Origin: an uncultured Clostridia bacterium
GTDB lineage: Bacteria > Bacillota > Clostridia > Oscillospirales > Ruminococcaceae
Direction: 5' to 3'
Length of the DNA stretch: 11,970 bases
NCBI GenBank assembly: GCA_947385505.1
Contig: CANDLP010000031.1
Span: forward strand, 1 to 11,970
Notes under the pieces: model-generated
Databases searched by the model: none
The model's input: only the letters and a program-made list of their open reading frames with translations
Told to the model about the DNA's origin: nothing
Made by a program: the position numbers and the translations under genes
Part shown: positions 6,134 through 11,970 of the stretch, piece after piece
Position numbering within the stretch: position 1 is the stretch's first letter
Layout of the letters: every line of letters begins with the position of its first letter

Positions 6134-7345
6134 TTGAAAAAAACAAAAGCGGCGCTTTTATGTCTGACCGTCGTTTTTGCCATGCTTACGGCAGGCTGTC
6201 AAAGCGCGGCAGGCGGCGGGAATGACGGAAACGCTAATAACAATCATAACAATATCGAAAGCGAGAAACCTGAAATGGATCTGAGCAAGGAAACCGTTTA
6301 TACGGCAAGCAAAGAAAACGTTAAGCTGCTGGGGCGTACATATTTTGACGAGGATATTTTGTACTGCGCCCTTTCGGGAACGGGAGCGGAGTTTGGTTTT
6401 ACCGGAACCCAATGCTCTTTAACCGTAAAAGGAGACTCAAACAGTTCAAACGCAGGGGCCAAGGACAACCACGCGCGAATAGGAATTTATCTGGACGGCG
6501 AAAGGGTTGTGGACGATATGATAGACGAAAGCGAGAAAACTTACGAGGTTTTTAAGAGCGAGGAGCCAAGAAACGTAACTGTTTCGGTTGTAAAGCTTTC
6601 GGAATCCCCCATGTCAACCGTGGGAATTAAGGAAATAAAGTGCGTGGGAGGCCCGATTAAACCCACCGAAAACAAAGATATGCTGATTGAGTTTGTTGGG
6701 GACTCCATAACCTGCGGCTACGGCGTTGACGATCCCGATAAGGATCATCACTTCGTTACCGCTACAGAGGACGTTACCAAGGCTTATGCTTATCTTACCG
6801 CCAAAGCTTTGGATGCGGATTACAGTATGGTATCGTTCAGCGGCTACGGCATTATTTCCGGATATACGGACAACGGCAATAAGGTTACAGCTCAAACGGT
6901 GCCCCAGTATTACGCTAAATTGGGATATTCGTGGGGAACAAACGGCAATTTCTCGCCTCAGGAAACAGATTGGGATTTCAGCGCGAAACCCGACCTTGTG
7001 GTTGTGAATTTGGGTACAAATGACGACAGCTATACACAGAACGACGCGGATAAACAGGCGGAGTATTCGGAAAAATATACCGAGTTCCTGAAACTTATCA
7101 GGGAAAAGAATCCCGATGCGCGGATCCTCTGCATTCTTGGAGTTATGGGGGACAGGCTTTATCCTTTTGTGGAAAAGGCTGTGGATGATTTTGTACAGCA
7201 AACCGGAGATGACAATATTTCCTCGTTTAAGCTTACGCCGCAGTCGGCAAGAGACGGTTATTCGGCTGATTGGCATCCGTCCGTGAAGACTCATGAAAGA
7301 ACTGCGGAAAAGGTGGCGGAAGAAATCAGAAGGCTGATGAAGTAA
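6134..7345 (+). CDS. Surface lipoprotein SGNH/GDSL esterase, carbohydrate esterase family 2-like
   Basis: 403 aa. The N-terminus is a lipoprotein signal (KKTK, hydrophobic core, LTAGC with the lipidated Cys at 22), followed by a Gly/Asn-rich linker (27-42). Residues about 60-170 resemble the CE2 N-terminal beta-sandwich (LGRTYFDEDILYCALSGTG, ARIGIYLDGE). The catalytic SGNH domain follows: GDSIT with Ser191, a block II glycine in SFSGYG (237 or 239), GTND with Asn296, and DWHP with Asp379 and His381. All expected catalytic residues are present. CE2 enzymes remove acetyl groups from plant or host polysaccharides; the natural substrate here is not known. The start is a TTG preceded by GGGTG (6122-6126) at 7 nt; no better start precedes the lipoprotein signal. 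It is the last gene of the likely three-gene unit. Anchoring outside the membrane separates it from its two apparently cytosolic neighbours. Confidence 0.9.
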   Translation: MKKTKAALLCLTVVFAMLTAGCQSAAGGGNDGNANNNHNNIESEKPEMDLSKETVYTASKENVKLLGRTYFDEDILYCALSGTGAEFGFTGTQCSLTVKGDSNSSNAGAKDNHARIGIYLDGERVVDDMIDESEKTYEVFKSEEPRNVTVSVVKLSESPMSTVGIKEIKCVGGPIKPTENKDMLIEFVGDSITCGYGVDDPDKDHHFVTATEDVTKAYAYLTAKALDADYSMVSFSGYGIISGYTDNGNKVTAQTVPQYYAKLGYSWGTNGNFSPQETDWDFSAKPDLVVVNLGTNDDSYTQNDADKQAEYSEKYTEFLKLIREKNPDARILCILGVMGDRLYPFVEKAVDDFVQQTGDDNISSFKLTPQSARDGYSADWHPSVKTHERTAEKVAEEIRRLMK

Positions 7346-7391
7346 TAAAAGCCTGTTGAAATCAGACAAGATAATTTTTGATACTTTTATT

Positions 7392-7440
7392 CAATAACCA
7401 TTTGGATTGCGGAGACTATCTGCAATTCAAATGGTTATTG
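7392..7440. repeat. Long imperfect inverted repeat (19-bp arms)
   Basis: Arm 7392-7410 pairs with arm 7422-7440 around an 11-nt loop; 18 of 19 positions pair as Watson-Crick and the remaining one would be a G-U in RNA. It begins 46 nt after the esterase stop. No T-tract follows on either strand at the right distance, so it is not a classic intrinsic terminator, although it could stabilise the 3' end of the esterase mRNA. No transposase is nearby. Confidence 0.7.
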
Positions 7441-7460
7441 TAACAATCCGATAAAATAAT

Positions 7461-7490
7461 AAAAAAGCGGCGCAGCCGCGCATCTTTTTT
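7461..7490. terminator. Probable bidirectional intrinsic terminator
   Basis: GCGGC (7467-7471), the loop GCA, and GCCGC (7475-7479) form a GC-rich stem. Six A residues precede it (7461-7466) and, after GCATC, six T residues follow (7485-7490). The plus-strand reading would stop transcripts coming from the esterase. The 5-nt gap between the stem and the T-tract makes it less than ideal. Confidence 0.5.
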
Positions 7491-7521
7491 CGGTTTCTTT
7501 TTGGTGTCAAAAAAGAAACCG
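7491..7521. repeat. Perfect 12-bp hairpin, possible part of a dispersed intergenic repeat
   Basis: CGGTTTCTTTTT (7491-7502) and AAAAAGAAACCG (7510-7521) are exact inverse complements separated by 7 nt. The hairpin adjoins the GC hairpin and is followed by GGGTACGCGGCAAAGTCCCG (7522-7541). The compound GC hairpin plus C/T-rich hairpin looks like intergenic repeats I associate with related clostridial genomes, but copies cannot be checked here. The rest of 7522-7598 shows nothing further that I can support. Confidence 0.5.
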
Positions 7522-7598
7522 GGGTACGCGGCAAAGTCCCGAATACACAACGTAATAATATAAAAAACTCTTGGATTGTTTTATTGTTTTTTATGGAT

Positions 7599-7607
7599 TG
7601 CTATAGT
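7599..7607 (+). promoter_or_regulatory. Extended -10 promoter for the ABC exporter operon
   Basis: TGCTATAGT is an extended -10 element (TGN followed by TATAGT, 5 of 6 matches to TATAAT). No good -35 box lies 16-18 nt upstream, where only T-rich sequence is found. Transcription would begin near 7614, giving a leader of about 22 nt that contains the ribosome site AGAGGTGA (7625-7632) 6 nt from its GAGG core to the ATG. ATGGA (7593-7597) and TCCAT (7613-7617) flank the -10 and could be half-sites for a regulator. Confidence 0.5.
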
Positions 7608-7635
7608 ATGATTCCATAAATATCAGAGGTGAAAT

Positions 7636-9516
7636 ATGAAAAAAGTTAAAATCTCCAAATATACAAAAGAAAAAAATGCAGAGGCATGGCGAAAATACCG
7701 TGAGGAAAACGCCAGTATGTCTCACGGAAGAATTGATAATATGATTTATATTATCAAAGAAGCGTGGCTTCGTCAGCGAGGCTTGTTCTGGTCGCTGATT
7801 GTTTGCATTATTACCGCAGTCGCTGAGAATATCTGTCTGACATATACGGATAAAGCGGCGATAGAGCTTGCTCTCGGACCGGAATCCATGGGCGGAGCGA
7901 TAGCCGTTTGCGTTGCTTTTATCGCAGGTTCAATTATGGCGCGTTTTTTTAAAAATGAGGCGCTTCGCTATGAGGACTATATTGGAAAAAGCTCTTTAAG
8001 CGCATATTTAAACGACCTTCTTATAAAAAAGAAAATGGATATTGACTATGAAAAATCGGAAAATACAAAGCTGAACGACCTGCTGCAAAAGGCGCGCGGG
8101 GCCACAAGCGGGATTGCGGGACAAGCGCTGGATGTTTTGAAGGAAAATATTATCGCATTGTTAAACTTTCTGGCCTTCGGCGGTATTTTATCAATGCTCA
8201 GTCCCGCCATCGTCCTGATAGTCGGATTGCCTTGCGTCGCAGGCTATTATATAAATCGGCATAAAATGCTGTGGATCTGGAATATGTCGGATAACTGGCA
8301 GAACTATGACAGGCAGCTCGGATATGTGGTTCGCGCGGGTTCCGATTTTTCCGCCGCAAAAGACATACGCCTTTTCGGTATGCAGAGATGGTTTGATAAA
8401 ATTTACAAACGGGTTCTCGATTTAAGAGCAAATTGGTATGAGCAGCAGGACAAATGGGAGCGTATTCATGATATTTTGGAATTATTCATCAGCTCGGTCG
8501 GAAATATCGCGGCGTATATTTACATAATTTTTCTTGTAATAAACGGAAGTATCGGCGCAGGAGATTTTATACTTTACTTTAACTCCATATTTATGCTTTA
8601 TGGAGCCGTAAGAAGCTGGTGCAACAATTACGGCGCATACCAATGGCTCTCCAACAATATCTGCTATATGAGGGATTACCTTGATATCCAAAGCGAAAAC
8701 GGCAGTGAAAATATTCCCGATGTAAGCGGCGGAGTTGAGATTGAATTTAAAAATGTAAGCTATAAATACCCTTTTGCCGACGAACCGACTATAAAGAATG
8801 TTTCCTTTGTTTTGAAAAAAGGGGAAAGACTTGCTGTTGTGGGGCTTAACGGCGCGGGCAAAACGACCCTTATAAAGCTTATGTGCGGATTGTACAAGCC
8901 TACGGAGGGCGAAATTCTTTTGAACGGCGCACCGACGGCAAACATGAAACGAGATAAATATTTTAAGCTTTTCAGCGCCGTTTTTCAGGATATTACATCG
9001 CTTCCCGTCACCGTTGCGGAAAATATTGCGGGGGCAGAATCAGATAATATTGACATGGACAGGCTCACGTTTTGTATGCGGAAGGCGGGAATATATGAAA
9101 AAATACAAACACTTCCCGATAAGGAAAATACAAGGCTTGTAAAAGGCGTATTTGAAGACGCGGTAGAGTTTTCGGGCGGTGAAATGCAGAAGCTGGCACT
9201 TGCAAAAGCGCTTTATAAAAACGCGCCGGTGCTTTTGCTTGACGAACCTACGGCGGCGCTTGACGCGATTTCCGAGCAAAATATGTATTTAAGCTATGCG
9301 GAGTTCTCAAAGGACAAGTCCAGCGTGTTTATATCTCACAGGCTTGCTTCCACACGCTTCTGCGACAGAATATTTCTTATTGAAAACGGCGTTATTGCCG
9401 AAAACGGCACACATACGGAGCTTATGAATAAAAACGGAAAATACGCTGAGCTGTTTAACATTCAGAGCAGTTATTATACGGATGGTAAAATTGATGAAAA
9501 TGATGAAGAAAACTGA
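7636..9516 (+). CDS. ABC transporter, fused permease and ATP-binding protein (half-exporter A)
   Basis: 626-aa membrane protein with the usual half-exporter layout. Residues about 45-345 are a transmembrane domain with hydrophobic segments near 50-68, 88-102, 172-205, 285-303 and 308-325. A nucleotide-binding domain follows from about 367. All ATPase motifs are present: Walker A GLNGAGKTT (403-411, K409), Q-loop Gln451, signature FSGGE (512-516), Walker B LLLDE with catalytic Glu537, D-loop TAALD, and His568. The N-terminus (1-35) is charged and cytosolic, with no peptidase C39 domain. The start is clear, with GAGG 6 nt upstream. The stop lies inside the next gene, so the two are probably co-translated and form a heterodimer. 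The substrate is unknown; the SGGE[MA]QK signature is one I associate with peptide or lipid exporters in Clostridia. Confidence 0.92.
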   Translation: MKKVKISKYTKEKNAEAWRKYREENASMSHGRIDNMIYIIKEAWLRQRGLFWSLIVCIITAVAENICLTYTDKAAIELALGPESMGGAIAVCVAFIAGSIMARFFKNEALRYEDYIGKSSLSAYLNDLLIKKKMDIDYEKSENTKLNDLLQKARGATSGIAGQALDVLKENIIALLNFLAFGGILSMLSPAIVLIVGLPCVAGYYINRHKMLWIWNMSDNWQNYDRQLGYVVRAGSDFSAAKDIRLFGMQRWFDKIYKRVLDLRANWYEQQDKWERIHDILELFISSVGNIAAYIYIIFLVINGSIGAGDFILYFNSIFMLYGAVRSWCNNYGAYQWLSNNICYMRDYLDIQSENGSENIPDVSGGVEIEFKNVSYKYPFADEPTIKNVSFVLKKGERLAVVGLNGAGKTTLIKLMCGLYKPTEGEILLNGAPTANMKRDKYFKLFSAVFQDITSLPVTVAENIAGAESDNIDMDRLTFCMRKAGIYEKIQTLPDKENTRLVKGVFEDAVEFSGGEMQKLALAKALYKNAPVLLLDEPTAALDAISEQNMYLSYAEFSKDKSSVFISHRLASTRFCDRIFLIENGVIAENGTHTELMNKNGKYAELFNIQSSYYTDGKIDENDEEN

Positions 9517-11365
9517 AATCGCCGATACACTCAAAAAGTGCATATCCGTTTCCGAAAAGGCGGATAAGGGAAATTTTGCGCGGGGCGTTTTTGAAAATCT
9601 GCCCGGAATTGTTCAGGAATATCTGCACATATATATTGCCGCTGCCATAATTGATATGGTTGTATCGGAACGCTGTCTGAACGATATCCTTATGTTTATC
9701 CTGATAACCGGAGCGGCTGAGATTGCGTTATTTATTATCCGAAGGCTTATATCAAGACGAAGGGAAACGCACTGGTTTTTGTTCAGAAATAACATAACTA
9801 AAATGCTGACCGATAAAATGATGAATATGAATTATGTTCACATTGAGAACAGTGATACCCATACGCAGTATGAAAAAGCACAGCAAGGCGCAAACCGTTT
9901 AGCGGAGCTTTTGTTTAACATAAATTATGTTATATACGGAGCAGTTCTTATTGTAATGGGTTTTATTGCAATAATTCCAATGGCGTTCCGACCCGCCGTA
10001 ATAACGGAGGGGTTTACAGGCTTTGTACAGTCGCCGTGGGGTCTTATTTCAGCGGTTCTGGCGGTAGCTGTATCGGAAGTTATAAGAACGCTTGTGTTCG
10101 GTAAAAAAGAAAACAAGTTGTTTTCAGCACCGCATTTTGATAAGGATATGATACTCAACGGCAGAATACAGCAGTTTTATGAAAATTATGTATTCGGAGA
10201 TTATAGGGTAGGTAAAAGTATCCGATTGTATAATGAACAGGATTTAATACTTGAAGAACGGCGAAAAGCTGTAAACAACTGCCGTATCGGTTGGAGAAAA
10301 ACAATACTGCACAGCGTAAAAACAAGCTTTGGTTTTCAGACAATGAACATTCTGTCAAGAGTATTTATGTATGGTATTGCAATTGCAAGAGCCGCTACGG
10401 GTATGCTTACGCCGGGAGAAATTGTCGGGTTTGTAATGTATTTTTCAAGGATACAGGGCGGTATCGGCAATATTTCGGAGGGTTACAGCAGTATACATAT
10501 CAATGTCGGATACTGTAAGCATTTGCTTGAATTTCTCAATATTCCCGACGAAAAGCATAAAGGAACAATTCCCATAGAAAGGCTTAACAACAAAGAATAT
10601 GAATTTGAGTTTAAAAACGTTTATTTCAGGTATCCCAACAGTGAGCAATATGTTTTGCAGGACATAAATCTGAAATGGCGTATCGGCGAGAAAATGGCTC
10701 TTGTGGGCAGGAACGGCAGCGGAAAATCCACGCTGATAAAACTGCTTTGCCGCCTTTATGATCCCACCGAAGGTGAAATTACCCTTAACGGTATTGATAT
10801 CCGCGAATACAAGTACAAGGATTATATTGACTTGTTTTCGGTAGTGTTTCAGGACAGCAGGCTGTTTTCATTCAGCATTGGGGAAAATGTTGCGGCTGAC
10901 ACGGAATATAACAAGGAACGCGTTACCGATTGTGTAAAACGGAGCGGATTATCGGAAAGACTTTCCGAAATGGAAAAAGGCGTTGAAACCTGTCTTTACA
11001 AGGATTTTGATGAGCAGGGAGTGGAGATTTCAGGGGGCGAGGCGCAGAAGCTGTGTCTTGCAAGAGCGATTTACAAGGGTTCGCAGTTTATTGTTCTTGA
11101 CGAGCCGACGGCGGCTCTTGATCCTGTTTCCGAGCACGACATTTATACTAAATTTAACTCTATTGCAGGTACAAGGACGGCGATTTACATTTCGCACAGG
11201 CTGTCAAGCTGCCGTTTTTGTGATAATATTACAGTTCTTGACGGCGGCAAAATTGCAGAGAGCGGATGCCACGATAAACTGCTCAGCGAAAACGGTGTGT
11301 ATTCCGAGCTATGGTCTGCACAAGCTGAATATTATAAGGATACAGCTAGCGAGTTGTTTGCGTAA
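9494..11365 (+). CDS. ABC transporter, fused permease and ATP-binding protein (half-exporter B)
   Basis: 623 aa from the ATG at 9494. This start lies inside the end of the previous gene (23-bp overlap), with GGATGG 8 nt upstream. In-frame ATGs at 9482, 9500 and 9503 are alternatives. Hydrophobic segments lie near 40-58, 62-83, 142-166, 182-203 and 285-320. The ATP-binding domain has Walker A GRNGSGKST (405-413, K411), Gln453, signature ISGGE (512-516), Walker B IVLDE with Glu537, TAALD, and His568. Both half-transporters therefore keep the catalytic glutamate, unlike many heterodimeric exporters in which one site is degenerate. The two proteins are similar in layout but clearly divergent in the membrane domain, as expected for partners rather than recent duplicates. 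No precursor peptide or modification enzyme lies beside them in the window. Confidence 0.92.
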   Translation: MKMMKKTEIADTLKKCISVSEKADKGNFARGVFENLPGIVQEYLHIYIAAAIIDMVVSERCLNDILMFILITGAAEIALFIIRRLISRRRETHWFLFRNNITKMLTDKMMNMNYVHIENSDTHTQYEKAQQGANRLAELLFNINYVIYGAVLIVMGFIAIIPMAFRPAVITEGFTGFVQSPWGLISAVLAVAVSEVIRTLVFGKKENKLFSAPHFDKDMILNGRIQQFYENYVFGDYRVGKSIRLYNEQDLILEERRKAVNNCRIGWRKTILHSVKTSFGFQTMNILSRVFMYGIAIARAATGMLTPGEIVGFVMYFSRIQGGIGNISEGYSSIHINVGYCKHLLEFLNIPDEKHKGTIPIERLNNKEYEFEFKNVYFRYPNSEQYVLQDINLKWRIGEKMALVGRNGSGKSTLIKLLCRLYDPTEGEITLNGIDIREYKYKDYIDLFSVVFQDSRLFSFSIGENVAADTEYNKERVTDCVKRSGLSERLSEMEKGVETCLYKDFDEQGVEISGGEAQKLCLARAIYKGSQFIVLDEPTAALDPVSEHDIYTKFNSIAGTRTAIYISHRLSSCRFCDNITVLDGGKIAESGCHDKLLSENGVYSELWSAQAEYYKDTASELFA

Positions 11366-11399
11366 AACGGAATGAGCAAACGCCATAATACAGCGGGTA

Positions 11400-11970
11400 T
11401 TATATCATCACCAAACCTCTTTGCTTTCTATAATCGCTGGGCGTAATCCCCTCATACTTTTTAAACACCATTCCGAAGTAATTTTGATCATCGTATCCGA
11501 CCGCGGCCGATATATACCCAATACTTTCCCCGGTATTTAAAAGCAGCAGCTTAGCCTCCGCAATGCGCTTTTTCGCCAAATATTCCATAGGCCGCATACC
11601 TGTTTTTTCCTTAAACACTCTGCAAAAATGCTGCAGTGACACGCCGGATATTTTAGCGAGAAAGTCAAGCGTGATATCTTCGGTATAATGTTCGTTTATA
11701 TGTACCAATGCCGGTTTAATAACGCTTCCCATTCCCGTTTTTTCCCTTGTGGAGCCGAGCAGCATAGCGGCGGCGGTTATTATAAATTCATAAAGCAGCA
11801 CGGATGACTTTTCTGCTCCCTTGAGCGGTTCGTTTGCCACAGACAATATTTTTTTGAATATATTGAAGTAGACCGACATATCCGTATCGGAAGAGTATTC
11901 AAAATTAGAAAATCCTATTTTTGTCAAAAGCTCGTCCGCATGCTCACCCTTAAAAACGATCCAGTTTGTC
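11400..11970 (-). CDS. AraC/XylS-family transcriptional regulator (C-terminal part, gene truncated by window edge)
   Basis: The frame is open to the right edge, showing 189 residues; the true start lies beyond the window. A TTG at 11927 is not the start, because the upstream residues (TNWIVFKGEHADELL) continue the AraC N-terminal pattern. The last ~100 residues form the double helix-turn-helix: ITLDFLAKISGVSLQHFCRVFKEKTGMRPMEYL, then IGYISAAVGYDDQNYFGMVFKKYEGITPSDYRK. Both match the family signature well. The visible N-terminal part would belong to the ligand-sensing or dimerisation domain. The gene converges on the exporter operon with only 34 bp between stop codons and no clear terminator, so the transcripts may overlap. 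AraC-type regulators of this group often sense sugars, but nothing here shows the ligand or targets. Confidence 0.93.
   Translation of the reverse strand, partial: TNWIVFKGEHADELLTKIGFSNFEYSSDTDMSVYFNIFKKILSVANEPLKGAEKSSVLLYEFIITAAAMLLGSTREKTGMGSVIKPALVHINEHYTEDITLDFLAKISGVSLQHFCRVFKEKTGMRPMEYLAKKRIAEAKLLLLNTGESIGYISAAVGYDDQNYFGMVFKKYEGITPSDYRKQRGLVMI

Noticed and set aside
6614..7369. Minus-strand open frame of 251 codons
   Set aside because: Antisense shadow of the esterase, whose catalytic motifs are all in the plus-strand frame.
7392..7440. Insertion-sequence or MITE ends
   Set aside because: The inverted repeat is a single hairpin with an 11-nt loop, with no flanking target duplication and no transposase.
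11400..11927. AraC-family gene starting at the TTG at 11927
   Set aside because: The frame continues to the window edge with family-like residues, so the gene is truncated rather than short.

Overview
The window looks like chromosomal DNA of a low-to-moderate GC, endospore-forming member of the Firmicutes, most likely class Clostridia. It encodes the spore-coat ATPase SpoIVA next to a SPOCS/LysM protein of the SipL type. SipL is the clostridial SpoIVA partner, known from Clostridioides difficile. Purine-rich Shine-Dalgarno sites, AT-rich sigma-A promoters and GTG/TTG starts fit this. I cannot name the species.

Layout. (1) Positions 1-1108, minus strand: an ECF sigma factor followed by a single-pass membrane protein that is probably its anti-sigma factor and runs off the left edge. 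A well-formed sigma-A-like promoter (1163-1191) precedes the sigma gene and fixes a GTG start. (2) 1192-1494: a divergent intergenic region with an 11-bp direct repeat, two related hairpins and a small hairpin near the sipL start. (3) 1495-4530, plus strand: a compact sipL-spoIVA operon closed by a strong intrinsic terminator (4590-4628). (4) 4677-7345: a new transcription unit with a near-consensus promoter and a structured leader. It holds a vWA-like protein with a degenerate metal site, a 207-aa protein I do not recognise, and a secreted lipoprotein with a CE2-type N-terminal domain and an SGNH/GDSL esterase domain. (5) 7346-7635: about 290 bp without genes, carrying a long imperfect inverted repeat, a GC hairpin flanked by A6 and T6 that looks like a bidirectional terminator, and a 12-bp perfect hairpin. 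(6) 7636-11365: two overlapping genes for a probable heterodimeric ABC exporter, expressed from an extended -10 promoter. (7) 11400-11970, minus strand: the C-terminal part of an AraC-family regulator, convergent with the exporter and running off the right edge.

How the parts work together: SpoIVA polymerises around the forespore using ATP, and SipL is expected to tether it. The ECF/anti-sigma pair is probably a separate envelope-signal switch. The three-gene unit (4) is the least explained part; its link between a cytosolic vWA-like protein, an orphan protein and a surface esterase rests only on operon layout. The two ABC half-transporters each have intact ATPase motifs and probably pair to export a peptide, lipid or drug. 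No precursor peptide is visible, and the AraC protein may or may not control them. No tRNA, rRNA, transposase, integrase or CRISPR array was seen.
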